Notes under the pieces: generated by a model
The model's database searches: none
The model's input: the letters and a program-made list of their open reading frames with translations, nothing else
Told to the model about the DNA's origin: nothing
Made by a program: the position numbers and the translations under genes
Assembly: GCA_946480465.1 (NCBI GenBank)
Contig: CAMLJY010000030.1
Span: 8,253 to 72,252 of the forward strand
DNA from: an uncultured Burkholderiales bacterium
Lineage (GTDB): Bacteria; Pseudomonadota; Gammaproteobacteria; Burkholderiales; Burkholderiaceae
Length of the DNA stretch: 64,000 bases
Direction: 5' to 3'
Part shown: positions 1-8,915 of the stretch, one piece after another
Layout of the letters: each line of letters opens with the position of its first letter
Position numbering within the stretch: position 1 is the stretch's first letter

Positions 1-342
1 TTCCCGGGCCTGCTGATCTTCCTGCTGATCGGCGTGTGCACGTGGCGCATGGCCTCGCGACTGAAAAAGCAGTGCCAGGACGATCCGGAGTTCGGGCAAT
101 GGGTGCCGGTGCTGATGCCGATGGTGCAGGTCAGCATCATCGGCTACGCGGTGGGCGGCGCCTTCCTCTCCATCGCCTACCTCGACCTGCCGTACTACAT
201 CGTCTCGCTCGTGGTGCTGGTCAATGCCACCGTGCGCGAGCGCGTGGCCGAACGCCGCAGCGCGGCCGGGCTGCCACCGATGGCGCAGTTCGCTGCCCAC
301 GTGCCGCAGCCGGCGGTGAACAACCAAAGGGGGATTCCATGA
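1..342 (+). CDS. O-glycosylation ligase-like membrane protein, exosortase A-associated (C-terminal part)
   Basis: Only the last 113 residues are visible; the frame is open at base 1, so the gene starts to the left of the window. The visible part has a hydrophobic segment at the edge, a short basic loop, then a second membrane segment containing VGGAFLSIAYLDLPYY, and a polar tail. This C-terminal pattern matches the O-antigen-ligase-like family associated with exosortase A (I recall it as TIGR03097). Such proteins sit in the inner membrane and are thought to transfer lipid-linked glycan. The stop codon overlaps the next start as ATGA, so the two genes are translationally coupled. The family call rests on the C-terminal motif and on the exosortase genes further right; a Wzy polymerase is the alternative. 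Confidence 0.7.
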   Translation, partial: FPGLLIFLLIGVCTWRMASRLKKQCQDDPEFGQWVPVLMPMVQVSIIGYAVGGAFLSIAYLDLPYYIVSLVVLVNATVRERVAERRSAAGLPPMAQFAAHVPQPAVNNQRGIP

Positions 343-1061
343 CGACGCTGGCGCAGCGGCTGCTGGTCAAGTACTACGACAACGACAAGCATCCTTATCG
401 CGTGTTCGAGGCGCGGGTGCATTCGATGATCGACGGGAGCACCCGGGTGCTGATGGACGCCGGCTGCGGGCGCACGGTGCCCGTGCTGCGCCAGTTCCTG
501 GGCCGGGTCGAGCGCCTGATCGGCATCGAGCTGGTCGAGTTCACCGACGTGCCCGCCGGCATCGAGACGCACAACGCCGACCTGGCCCACCTGCCGCTGG
601 CGGATGCCAGCGTCGACCTGATCATTTCCCGCAGCGTCTTCGAGCACCTGGTGGACCCGGACAGCGTCTACCGCGAGTTCCAGCGCGTGCTGCGCCCGGG
701 CGGGCGGGTGCTGTTCCTGACGGCCAACATGTGGGACTACGGCACGCTGGCGGCCATGCTGGTGCCGAACCGGCTGCATGGGCGCATCGTCAAGCGCGTC
801 GAAGGGCGGGCCGAGGAAGACACCTTTCCCACCGCGTACAAGACCAATACCCGGGCGGCGGTGCAGCGGCTGGCGCGCCAGGCGGGGCTGCAGGTGCAGT
901 CCTTCGAGTACCTCAGCCAGTACCCGAACTACCTGATGTTCAACGGGCTGCTGTTCTTCCTCGGCATGTGCTACGAGAAGCTGATTTCACGTGTCGGCGC
1001 CCTGGCCTTCCTGCGGGGCTGGATCCTGGTGACGCTGCGCAAGCCGGCGGCGATCCGCTAG
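339..1061 (+). CDS. SAM-dependent methyltransferase, class I
   Basis: A 240-residue soluble protein with a class I methyltransferase core: motif I DAGCGRT near residues 40-46, an acidic residue on the following strand near 64, and the LPLADASVDLIISR segment with EHL near 86-104, followed by RVLRPGGRVLF. It belongs to the Methyltransf_11 superfamily found in many polysaccharide clusters. The start is the ATG at 339, preceded by GGGGATTCC and overlapping the previous stop by four bases. The substrate cannot be read from sequence; a sugar or lipid-linked glycan intermediate is inferred from neighbours. A weakly hydrophobic C-terminal stretch (YLMFNGLLFFLGM) may touch the membrane. Confidence 0.85.
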   Translation: MTTLAQRLLVKYYDNDKHPYRVFEARVHSMIDGSTRVLMDAGCGRTVPVLRQFLGRVERLIGIELVEFTDVPAGIETHNADLAHLPLADASVDLIISRSVFEHLVDPDSVYREFQRVLRPGGRVLFLTANMWDYGTLAAMLVPNRLHGRIVKRVEGRAEEDTFPTAYKTNTRAAVQRLARQAGLQVQSFEYLSQYPNYLMFNGLLFFLGMCYEKLISRVGALAFLRGWILVTLRKPAAIR

Positions 1062-1062
1062 G

Positions 1063-2712
1063 TTGAGCGCCGTGCGCGGTGCGCGGGACGACGCGGCGCC
1101 TTGCCGCAGCGGTGATGGCCGCCGGTGCTTTCTGCGACAGGCAGCGGGACTGGGCGTGGGGGGGTGGACCTGGGCGGCTGCCGCCCAGGCGGTGCGTGCG
1201 CAGGCCCGGCCGGCGTCCGCCGCGGCGCCTTTCGCCCAGTACCGCACCTGGGATGGCGGCAGCGGACCCAACGCCGAGTACTGGTCAGCGCACTTGGCGC
1301 TGAAGTGGATGCATGCCGGCACCGGCGATTGGCTGGACGCGGCCGGCCGCGAGCAGGGCGCGGAACCCTTCGCGCAGGCACGGGTCGGCGGCGGCCCGCT
1401 GGCGCTGAACGTGACCGGCCTGGTCACCAAGGCGCTCAAGCAGGGGCACAACCGCGGCTTCCTGCTGCGCTCGCGCGAGGCCTGGCCGTTCGAGTTCGCG
1501 GGCCGGCTGCATCCCGATGCGGCCACGCAACCGGTGCTGGAGCTGCGCACGGCCACCGGCGTGCGCCGCCTGCCCGCGCTGTGCAACGCGGCGTGGACGC
1601 CCAGCAGCCGCATCGGCGGCAACACCCAGCGCAGCTTCCAGGTCGCCAGGGGCCTGTGGAGCGCGATCGTTCAATTCGACCTGCAGGGCGTGGAGCAGCC
1701 GGTGCGCGAGGCGGTGCTGCGCTTGCACTGCATCAACCTGCGCACGCCTGGGCAACTGGAGGTGTACGAGGCCAATCCGCCGCGCTGGCAGGCGGATTTC
1801 GGCGGCGCCTCCCGGGAAGGCGGGCTGGCGCAACGCTTCCCGCTGGACCGCGGCGTGCTGGCTCACCCGGACGTGCTGTTTGCCGCGGACTTCAGCCGCC
1901 TCAACGACCTCACGTTCGGCAAACGCGTGGCGGCCGGCACCGAGCAGGTGAAGGACCCCGCCACCGGCAGCGTCTACCTGCGCGGCCTGATCCCGCGCGG
2001 CGAACAGCTGGGGGCGGACCTGCTGCACAACCTGATCGAGGGCGGACCGGACGGCGTGCCGCGCAAGGTCGAGCCCGAGCTGTACATGCGCTACCTCGTG
2101 TACCTGGAAGACGACTTCGGCTCCGAGGTGGACGCCTGCAAGATGCCGGGCTTCGACGCGCGCTTCGGCAGCTGGAATGCCCACGGCTACTGGCAGCACC
2201 GCAGCGGCTTCGGTGGCCGGCGCCCGAACGGCATGAAGCAGCGCAGCGACCGCAACGCAGGCTGGGAATACGAAGGCGCCTCGATGCGCGGCCACATCGG
2301 GGGCCGCAGCCGGGATGGCAACCCTTATGACGGCATGTTCTGGGTCGCCGGATACCTCTACCACCTCGACCAGGCGTCGCCGTTCGGGGATTCGGTACGC
2401 TGGGGCCGGGCGGTCTTGCGGACCGGGCGCTGGTATTCCATCGAGCAGCACTTGCGGATGAACAGCATCACCGGGCCGCACGACGCGCTCGGAAACGGAA
2501 CGGCAATTCGTGACGGGGTTTATCGCGTCTGGATCGACGGAGAACTCGTCTTTTCCCGCCACGATCTGCGCTGGAGGCGCCATTCCGAGATGGGCGTCCA
2601 GGGCATATGGCTCAATTGGTATCACGGCGGCACGGCGCCGGCACCGCGGGCCATGCACTTCCGCATGGATTCGGTCGTCGTTGCGCGTTCTTACATTGGC
2701 CCGCGGGCGTGA
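1063..2712 (+). CDS. Secreted polysaccharide-lyase-like protein, paralogue 1
   Basis: About 549 residues from a TTG start directly after the methyltransferase stop; a GTG at 1072 is an alternative. An RR pair at residues 20-21 followed by a hydrophobic stretch and an AQA site near 46-48 looks like a Tat signal. The N-terminal third carries a WDGGSGP segment and a DNRLRE/CBM96-like beta domain. The C-terminal third (about 336-549) has ELYMRYLVYLEDDF, then RVWIDGELVF and GIWLNWYHGG, resembling the beta-jelly-roll core of polysaccharide lyase families 14/20. It is clearly homologous along its length to the next gene. It probably acts on the exopolysaccharide outside the inner membrane, for trimming or turnover. 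Catalytic residues were not assigned, so a purely binding role is possible. Confidence 0.65.
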   Translation: MSAVRGARDDAAPCRSGDGRRCFLRQAAGLGVGGWTWAAAAQAVRAQARPASAAAPFAQYRTWDGGSGPNAEYWSAHLALKWMHAGTGDWLDAAGREQGAEPFAQARVGGGPLALNVTGLVTKALKQGHNRGFLLRSREAWPFEFAGRLHPDAATQPVLELRTATGVRRLPALCNAAWTPSSRIGGNTQRSFQVARGLWSAIVQFDLQGVEQPVREAVLRLHCINLRTPGQLEVYEANPPRWQADFGGASREGGLAQRFPLDRGVLAHPDVLFAADFSRLNDLTFGKRVAAGTEQVKDPATGSVYLRGLIPRGEQLGADLLHNLIEGGPDGVPRKVEPELYMRYLVYLEDDFGSEVDACKMPGFDARFGSWNAHGYWQHRSGFGGRRPNGMKQRSDRNAGWEYEGASMRGHIGGRSRDGNPYDGMFWVAGYLYHLDQASPFGDSVRWGRAVLRTGRWYSIEQHLRMNSITGPHDALGNGTAIRDGVYRVWIDGELVFSRHDLRWRRHSEMGVQGIWLNWYHGGTAPAPRAMHFRMDSVVVARSYIGPRA

Positions 2713-2740
2713 TCCATGATGCCCGGCCAAAGGTTTCCGG

Positions 2741-4531
2741 ATGGAAGCTCCTTGCAGTTCAATACCGGCTGTAACTGATAAAATTACTAATATTGTTCGC
2801 ATGCATAGACGAACTTTCATGGCTCGCGCCACCGCGACGAGCACACTTGGGACCCTGGCTGCCTGTGGTGGCGGCGAGGACGTGGCCGCCGAGACAACGG
2901 CCGACATGCAACTGCAGGCGGCGAATGCCGCCGAAACCCAGGCGAATCCGAGCCGCCTGCGGCCGCCGCCCGAAGTGGTATCGGCCGAGCAGAGCCCCCC
3001 GCCACCCCCGGCGGTCACCCCGACCATTTCCACCGCCGGCGTCACGCAGTTCCTGTCGTGGGATGGCGGCAGCGGGCCGACGCGCGATTTCTGGAGCGTC
3101 AAGCTCTCGCTGCCGTGGCGCAACCGCAATGTCGGCGACTGGCTCGACGCGGATCTCGTGCCGCAGGGCGCCAGGCCCTGGGCCAGCGCCAGCATCACCG
3201 GCGGCGCGGTGAACATCGACGTCACCGCGCTGGTCACCCGCTGGGTCGGCAGCGGGATGAACCGCGGCTTCTACCTGCGCAGCACCCAGGCCTGGGACTA
3301 CGTGTTTGCCGGCCGCCTGTACGCGGACGTGGCCAAGCGTCCGCAGCTGAAGGTCGTGACCGACCAGGGCGAGTTCCTGGCGCCTTGCCTCTGCAACGCG
3401 ATGTGGACGCCCTCCAGCGCCTACGGCAAGCTCTCGAAGCAGGTCTTCCGCGTCGCCAAGAGCGGTTACTTCGGCATCCTCCAGTTCGACCTCCAGGCGG
3501 TGAAGGGCCGCGTCCTCAGCGCCACGATGACGCTGAACTGCACCGAGCTGCGCTACAGCGGCAAGCTGGAGCTGATGGAACTCGATCCGCCGCTGGTGCA
3601 GGACCACGCAGGCGTGCTGCCCGGCGCCACGGTGCGCCAGGGCATCGCGCAGGGCTTCCTGTACGACCAGGGGCTTGCGTCGCATCCCGACGTGCTGTTT
3701 GCGGACGACTTCAGCCAGCTCGCGCCGGCCTACACGGGCAGCGTGATGACCGGGTCGCAGCAGGTCGCCGACCCGGCCAGCGGCACCACGTTTCTGCGCG
3801 GCGTCGTTCCCGCAGGCCAGCTGCTCGGGGCGGACCTGACCCGCGCCGTGGTGCGCGGCACGGCCAGCGGCATTCCCGACCACGTGGAGACCGAGCTCTA
3901 CATGCGCTACATGGTCTACCTCGAAGAAGACTGGGGCTCGACCGTCGATGCCAACAAGATGCCCGGCTGGAACGGTGCTTTCGGCTGGTGGAATGCGGTG
4001 GGCTACTGGCAGCCGACCACCGGCAGCGGCGGCAGCCCGCCGACCGGCCTGAAGGTCTGGCGCAACGGTCGCTGGGAGTACCAGGGTGCATCGATGCGCG
4101 GCCACGGCGGCACGCGCATCGGCGACGGCAATCCGTACGACGACCTGTTCTGGATCGGCAGCTACATCTACCACCTGGACCAGGCCTCGCCGTACGGTGA
4201 ATCCTGCCGCTGGGGCGGTGCGGTGCTGGCGAAGAAGCGTTGGTACAACGTCGAGCAGTACATCAAGATGAACAGCATCACCGGGCCCTACGACGCGCTG
4301 GGCAACGGCGTCGCGGTGGCCGACGGCGAGTTCAAGGTCTGGGTTGACGGCGTGCAGGTCTTTTCCCGTGGCGGCTTCCGCTGGCGGCGCCACCCCGAAA
4401 TGGGCATCCAGGGCGTGTGGCTCAACTGGTACCACGGCGGCACCAAGCCCACCCCCTCGACGATGCACTTCCGCATGAACTCGGTGGTCATCTCGCGCAG
4501 CTACATCGGGCCGCGCCGGGAAGGCGCCTGA
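2741..4531 (+). CDS. Secreted polysaccharide-lyase-like lipoprotein, paralogue 2
   Basis: Two starts are possible. The ATG at 2741 follows an AAAGG and gives 596 residues. The ATG at 2801 gives 576 residues and places MHRRTF at the N terminus, with a twin-arginine pair followed by a hydrophobic stretch and an LAAC lipobox at about residues 19-22; I favour 2801 as the functional signal. A Pro-rich linker follows. The protein then repeats the layout of its neighbour: WDGGSGP, a DNRLRE-like domain, ELYMRYMVYLEEDW, and a lyase-like C terminus with GVWLNWYHGG. Conservation between the two copies is strongest in the C-terminal third. Surface lipidation would distinguish it from paralogue 1. Function is inferred: binding or cleavage of the EPS made by this locus. 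Confidence 0.65.
   Translation: MEAPCSSIPAVTDKITNIVRMHRRTFMARATATSTLGTLAACGGGEDVAAETTADMQLQAANAAETQANPSRLRPPPEVVSAEQSPPPPPAVTPTISTAGVTQFLSWDGGSGPTRDFWSVKLSLPWRNRNVGDWLDADLVPQGARPWASASITGGAVNIDVTALVTRWVGSGMNRGFYLRSTQAWDYVFAGRLYADVAKRPQLKVVTDQGEFLAPCLCNAMWTPSSAYGKLSKQVFRVAKSGYFGILQFDLQAVKGRVLSATMTLNCTELRYSGKLELMELDPPLVQDHAGVLPGATVRQGIAQGFLYDQGLASHPDVLFADDFSQLAPAYTGSVMTGSQQVADPASGTTFLRGVVPAGQLLGADLTRAVVRGTASGIPDHVETELYMRYMVYLEEDWGSTVDANKMPGWNGAFGWWNAVGYWQPTTGSGGSPPTGLKVWRNGRWEYQGASMRGHGGTRIGDGNPYDDLFWIGSYIYHLDQASPYGESCRWGGAVLAKKRWYNVEQYIKMNSITGPYDALGNGVAVADGEFKVWVDGVQVFSRGGFRWRRHPEMGIQGVWLNWYHGGTKPTPSTMHFRMNSVVISRSYIGPRREGA
2766..2800 (+). promoter_or_regulatory. AT-rich patch, possible promoter of paralogue 2
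   Basis: This stretch is unusually AT-rich for the window and holds TAAAAT and TAATAT, resembling -10 boxes, with a TTGCAG upstream at 2752. The spacing to the -35-like box is longer than ideal. It lies between the two candidate starts of the second lyase-like gene; if it is a promoter, the downstream ATG at 2801 is the real start. Confidence 0.25.
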
Positions 4532-4867
4532 ACCGTGGCCAGGCGCCGGCCCACGCCGGCGCGGTCGATGGCTCAAGCGAGGACTTGAGCTGTTTCCGTG
4601 TGAAAAAGGGCCGCTCGGCCGTCGGGACGACGGGCCGCGCGGCCCGGTCCTGCGCCTGAACTACACGCGGGGCCGTTAGCATGCGCGCTTTCCCGCGGCT
4701 CGATCGGAGCCGGGGACCAACCTGAGCCGCCGGGCACAACTGCCGCGGGCACCACCGATGCATCCGGCGCGACCGCGCGCCGCCCACCTGCGACATGATC
4801 GGCGCCGGGGGGCGGCAAGCGGCGCGTCCGCGTGCCGCCGTCGGCTCCAGGAGGAGGGCAAAAACGC
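4532..4867 (+). other. 336-bp gap before wecE: palindrome and possible promoter
   Basis: No convincing gene is visible. A perfect 16-bp GC palindrome (CGGGCCGCGCGGCCCG) lies at 4631-4646 and could form a hairpin, but no T-run follows. TTAGCAT at 4676-4682 is -10-like. The purine-rich AGGAGGAGGG immediately before 4868 is the ribosome binding site of the aminotransferase. The gap probably separates two transcription units. Confidence 0.4.
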
Positions 4868-5992
4868 ATGAAGATTCCGTTCAACCGGCCGTACATGACC
4901 GGCAAGGAGCTCTGGTACATCGCGCAGGCGCATGCCAACGGCCACCTGGCCGGTGACGGCAGCTTCACGAAGCGCTGCAACCAGTGGGTGCAGTCGCGCA
5001 CCGGCAGCCACCGCGCCTTGCTGACGCATTCCTGCACCGCCGCGCTCGAGATGGCGGCCCTGCTGGCCGACGTCGGGCCCGGCGACGAGGTCATCATGCC
5101 CTCGTACACCTTCGTCTCCACCGCCAACGCCTTCGTGCTGCGCGGCGCGACGCCGGTCTTCGTCGACGTGCGTCCCGACACGCTGAACCTCGACGAGCGC
5201 CTGATCGAAGCCGCCATCACCCCGCGCACGCGGGCCATCGTGCCGGTGCACTACGCCGGCGTCGGCTGCGAGATGGACGCGATCATGGAGCTGGCCCAGG
5301 CCCACAAGCTGCGCGTGATCGAGGACGCCGCGCAGGCGGTGATGGCCAGCTACAAGGGCCGCCCGCTGGGGTCCATCGGCGATCTCGCGGCGATCTCGTT
5401 CCACGAGACCAAGAACATCATTTCCGGCGAGGGCGGGGCGCTGCTGGTCAACAACCCCCTGTTCGGCGAGCGGGCGGAAATCATCCGCGAGAAGGGCACC
5501 AACCGTGCCCAGTTCTTCCGTGGCCAGGTCGACAAGTACACCTGGGTCGACATCGGCTCGTCCTACCTGCCCAGCGAGCTGATCGCCGCCTTCCTGTGGG
5601 CGCAGATGGAAGAGGTGGACGCGATCACCCGCCGCCGCCTCGCGCTGTGGGGCACCTACCACCAGTGGTTCGCCGAGGCCGAGCATGCCGGCAAGCTGCG
5701 GCGGCCGGTGATCCCCGGGCACTGCGTGCACAACGCGCACATGTACTACATCCTGCTGCCCGACCTGGCGCTGCGGACCCGGTTGATCGACAAGCTGCGC
5801 GGCCTCGGGGTCAACAGCGTCTTCCACTACGTGCCGCTGCACAGCGCGCCGGCGGGCCTGAAGTACGGCCGCGCCCACGGCGACCTCAAGGTCACCAACG
5901 ACATCTCCGACCGCCTGCTGCGCCTGCCGATGTGGGTGGGCATGGAAGACCAGCAGGTCGAGATCGTCCAGGCGGTGCTGTCATCGCTGTGA
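4868..5992 (+). CDS. wecE: dTDP-4-amino-4,6-dideoxygalactose transaminase (WecE/RffA-type)
   Basis: A 374-residue DegT/DnrJ/EryC1/StrS aminotransferase. The segments FHETKN, REKGTNRAQFFRGQVDKYTW and DIGSSYLPS, and the C-terminal LLRLPM, match E. coli WecE closely. The PLP lysine is Lys182, essentially the position of Lys181 in E. coli. The reaction is transfer of an amino group from glutamate to a dTDP-4-keto-6-deoxyhexose, giving an amino sugar nucleotide for surface polysaccharide. The start is the ATG at 4868 behind a strong AGGAGG-type site; the in-frame codon at 4832 is ignored because the site would fall inside it. It heads a run of glycan assembly genes. Confidence 0.9.
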   Translation: MKIPFNRPYMTGKELWYIAQAHANGHLAGDGSFTKRCNQWVQSRTGSHRALLTHSCTAALEMAALLADVGPGDEVIMPSYTFVSTANAFVLRGATPVFVDVRPDTLNLDERLIEAAITPRTRAIVPVHYAGVGCEMDAIMELAQAHKLRVIEDAAQAVMASYKGRPLGSIGDLAAISFHETKNIISGEGGALLVNNPLFGERAEIIREKGTNRAQFFRGQVDKYTWVDIGSSYLPSELIAAFLWAQMEEVDAITRRRLALWGTYHQWFAEAEHAGKLRRPVIPGHCVHNAHMYYILLPDLALRTRLIDKLRGLGVNSVFHYVPLHSAPAGLKYGRAHGDLKVTNDISDRLLRLPMWVGMEDQQVEIVQAVLSSL

Positions 5993-6083
5993 CCGCCGCG
6001 GCATGCGGGCCCGCCACGGCGCCGGGCCCGCGCCTGCCGTGCACCGGCGCGCCAGACGACACCAGGAAATCCGGGCGAATCGC

Positions 6084-7808
6084 ATGCTCGACGTGACTGC
6101 GCCTACTCCGCCGCCGGCCGGGATGCGCGCCCCCTGGCTCCGCTGGCTCGCGGTGGCCGCATTGCTGGCGGCGGCGGCGGTTGCCGTGCTCGCGCTGCCC
6201 GTGCTCTTCGACCGGTCGATGCCGAACATCGACCGCGACACGCATTTCCGCTGGCTGTTCCAGTTCCGCGAGGCGATCGAGAGTGGCGAGCCCTATCCGC
6301 GCTGGCTGCAGCGCGCGAACCTGGGGCTCGGCGAGATCGGCTACTCCGCGTACATCGTGTACTGGTACCTGTCGGCCGGGCTGCAGCTGCTGGGGCTGGA
6401 CGTGTGGTCGAGCGTGCAGGCGCTCGCCGTCGCATCGCTGCTGGCCATGGGGCTGATCACCTACGGCTGCGTGGCCCGGCTCGCACCGGCGGGCTGGGCC
6501 GTCACCGCGGCGCTGCTGATGATCGCGGCGCCGTTCCCGGTGTTCCTGGTCACGCACTACTCGGCCTTTCCCTGGTCCTTCAGCCTGTGGACCTCGCTGG
6601 CCTTCATCGTGCTGTCGCTCAAGCCGGAGCAGACGGCAGGCAGCCGGGCGCTGCTGCTCATGGTGACGGCGCTGATGTGCCTGGCGCACGTGCTGGTGGG
6701 GTTCATGGCCCTGGTGAGCGTGGGCGCCGTGATGGCCTGGCAGGCCTGGCGCCAGCGGCACGAGGGAGGCGGCCGGCGCCTCGCCTGGTGGTGCGTCGCC
6801 GTCGGGCTCGGTCTCGGGCTGGTGGCCTTCCAGCTGCTGCCGTCGATGCAGACCCGCACGCTGCTGAAGCCGCCGGACGCGACGCATGCGCACTACCTGG
6901 ACTGGCACAACAGCTTCACCTTCCCGCTCGTCACCTCCGCGCTCTACGGGCAGCGCTGGTTCTCTGTGCAGTGGCTTCACTCGTCGCTGCTGCTGGCGGT
7001 GGTGGCCGCCGCCGCGTGGGCGCTGCGGGGGGCGCGCACCGCGCCGGCCCAGCGCGCGTTCGTGCAGGCGCTGCTGGCCACCGCCGGCGTGGCGCTGGTG
7101 CTGTCCAGCGAGTTGGCCTATCCGGTCTACCAATTGATCTCCCCGTTCCGCAGCGTGCAGTGGCCGTACCGGTTCCTGTGCATCGCATCGGTGGCCGGCG
7201 TGCTGGCGGCCGTCGCCACGATCGGCCTGCCGACGCAGCGGCGCGGACGGCCGGTTCCACGGGTGGCGCTGGCGCTGAGCCTGGCCGCCCTGGTGGGCTT
7301 CACCGCGCTGCTGCAATGGCAGGTCCTGCGCACCGGTACCCCGCTCGACCGCTCCGGACGCCTGCTGGAGGGCAGCTTCCAACAGCACGGCCTGGAACTC
7401 ACGACCGTCGGGCCGGACTGGCGCCGCTACGTCGACGAGGGCGGCCTGGCGGCCGAGTGCCGGCGCCTGGGCCTGGCCTGCACCGAGGCCCCGGGCACGA
7501 CGCAGAACCGCCACTGGATCATCGAGACCCCTGCCGCCGCCGTCGTCCGCCTGCCGCTGTTCGATTCGCCCACCTGGCGCCTCGAGATCGACGGCCAGGC
7601 CGCGCCGAAGGCCCTGGACCCCGCGACCGGGTTGATCACCGCCCAGGTGCCGGCGGGCCGGCACACCATCGGCGTGCGCTTCGTGCCGCTGTCGGCCGCG
7701 GGACTCGGCAGCGCGGTCTCGGCCGGCAGCGCCTTGGTGGCCATGCTGCTGGCCGCCGCGGCCTGGCGCCGGCGCCGGCGCCAGGTTTCCCCCTCTTCGA
7801 TCAGTTAG
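6084..7808 (+). CDS. Polytopic GT-C-like membrane protein (6-pyruvoyl-tetrahydropterin synthase-related domain family)
   Basis: About 574 residues with roughly ten hydrophobic segments. An early periplasmic loop carries NIDRDTHFRW, reminiscent of the acidic loop-1 motif of GT-C glycosyltransferases, followed by a long soluble C-terminal region (about 430-550) and a last membrane helix before a basic tail. The arrangement fits the PF10131 family of membrane proteins, often encoded beside DPM-type enzymes, as here. It probably uses a polyprenyl-phosphate sugar on the periplasmic face. I chose the ATG at 6084 because the upstream in-frame sequence is Arg-rich and lacks a membrane-protein character; the ribosome site is weak. 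The sugar and acceptor are unknown. Confidence 0.65.
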   Translation: MLDVTAPTPPPAGMRAPWLRWLAVAALLAAAAVAVLALPVLFDRSMPNIDRDTHFRWLFQFREAIESGEPYPRWLQRANLGLGEIGYSAYIVYWYLSAGLQLLGLDVWSSVQALAVASLLAMGLITYGCVARLAPAGWAVTAALLMIAAPFPVFLVTHYSAFPWSFSLWTSLAFIVLSLKPEQTAGSRALLLMVTALMCLAHVLVGFMALVSVGAVMAWQAWRQRHEGGGRRLAWWCVAVGLGLGLVAFQLLPSMQTRTLLKPPDATHAHYLDWHNSFTFPLVTSALYGQRWFSVQWLHSSLLLAVVAAAAWALRGARTAPAQRAFVQALLATAGVALVLSSELAYPVYQLISPFRSVQWPYRFLCIASVAGVLAAVATIGLPTQRRGRPVPRVALALSLAALVGFTALLQWQVLRTGTPLDRSGRLLEGSFQQHGLELTTVGPDWRRYVDEGGLAAECRRLGLACTEAPGTTQNRHWIIETPAAAVVRLPLFDSPTWRLEIDGQAAPKALDPATGLITAQVPAGRHTIGVRFVPLSAAGLGSAVSAGSALVAMLLAAAAWRRRRRQVSPSSIS

Positions 7809-7817
7809 GAGCCCAGC

Positions 7818-8915
7818 GTGGGTCAGGTTGGATCTTTGCTGTCGGTCGTCGTGCCGACCTTCAACGAAAAAGACAACATCCGCGAGCTCGTCCGCCGGCT
7901 GGACCACGTGCTCCAGGGCGAGGCCTGGGAGGTGGTGTTCGTCGACGACGATTCGCCGGACGGCACGGCCGACGTGGTGCGCGAGCTGGCGCAGGAGCGC
8001 GCGAACGTGCGCTGCATCCACCGTGTCGGCAGGCGCGGGCTGTCGCGCGCGGTGGTGGAGGGCATCCTGTCCACCTCGTCGCCGTACGTGGCGGTGATGG
8101 ATGCCGACCTGCAGCACGACGAGTCGATCCTGCCGAAGATGCTCGAGTCGGTGCGCTCGGGCGGCGTCGACATCGTCGTCGGCAGCCGCTACTGCGAAGG
8201 CGGCTCGGTCGGCGAGTGGGACAGCCGCCGCGCCGCGATGAGCCGCTTCGCGACCACGCTGGCGCGGTTGATCGTGAAAGTCGAGCTGACCGATCCGATG
8301 AGCGGCTTCTTCATGGTGAAGCGCCAAGCCTTCGCCAGCGCGATGCGCAACCTCTCGGGCGAGGGCTACAAGATCCTGCTCGACATCTTTTCCTCCGCGC
8401 CCGCGCCGCTGAAGTTCGCCGAGGTGCCCTTCACCTTCCGCCAGCGCGTGGCTGGCGAGAGCAAGCTCGACACCGCGGTGCTCTGGGAGTACCTGATGCT
8501 CATCGTCGACAAGACGATCGGCAAGTACGTCCCGGCGCGCTTCATCCTCTTCTCGCTGGTCGGACTGTCGGGACTGTTCGTGCACTTCCTGGTGCTTTGG
8601 CTCGCGCACCAGCAGGCCGGGCTCGGATTCGTCGTGGCGCAGGCGACGGCGACCGGGATCGCGATGACCTCGAACTTCGCGATCAACAACCTGCTCACCT
8701 ACCGTGACAGCCGCCTGCGCGGCCGCCGCTTCCTGACCGGCCTGCTGTCGTTCTACGTCGTCTGTTCCGTCGGCGCGCTGGCCAACGTCGGCGTGGCGAA
8801 CTTCGTGTTCGGCCAGAAGTACACCTGGTGGCTGGCCGGCTTTGCCGGGGTGGTCGTGGGCACGGTGTGGAACTACGCCGCCAGCTCGATCTTCACCTGG
8901 AACCGCCGCAAATGA
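7818..8915 (+). CDS. Dolichyl/polyprenyl-phosphate sugar synthase fused to a GtrA domain
   Basis: A 365-residue protein with an N-terminal GT2 domain of the DPM1 type: VVVPTFNEKDNI at the start, VDDDSPDGT near 41-49, DADLQHDES near 95-103, and QRVAGESK near 210. From about residue 235 four hydrophobic segments form a GtrA-like membrane domain. The enzyme should transfer a sugar from a nucleotide donor to polyprenyl phosphate, and the GtrA part may flip or anchor the product. The GTG start at 7818 has TAGGAG upstream, which also contains the previous stop. It overlaps the next gene by four bases, so donor synthesis and the GT-C transferases appear to be made together. Confidence 0.88.
   Translation: MGQVGSLLSVVVPTFNEKDNIRELVRRLDHVLQGEAWEVVFVDDDSPDGTADVVRELAQERANVRCIHRVGRRGLSRAVVEGILSTSSPYVAVMDADLQHDESILPKMLESVRSGGVDIVVGSRYCEGGSVGEWDSRRAAMSRFATTLARLIVKVELTDPMSGFFMVKRQAFASAMRNLSGEGYKILLDIFSSAPAPLKFAEVPFTFRQRVAGESKLDTAVLWEYLMLIVDKTIGKYVPARFILFSLVGLSGLFVHFLVLWLAHQQAGLGFVVAQATATGIAMTSNFAINNLLTYRDSRLRGRRFLTGLLSFYVVCSVGALANVGVANFVFGQKYTWWLAGFAGVVVGTVWNYAASSIFTWNRRK

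Noticed and set aside
5892..8609. A 905-codon - strand frame opposite the glycosyltransferases
   Set aside because: Composition (His, Gln, Arg) and lack of domains show it to be a shadow of the + strand genes.
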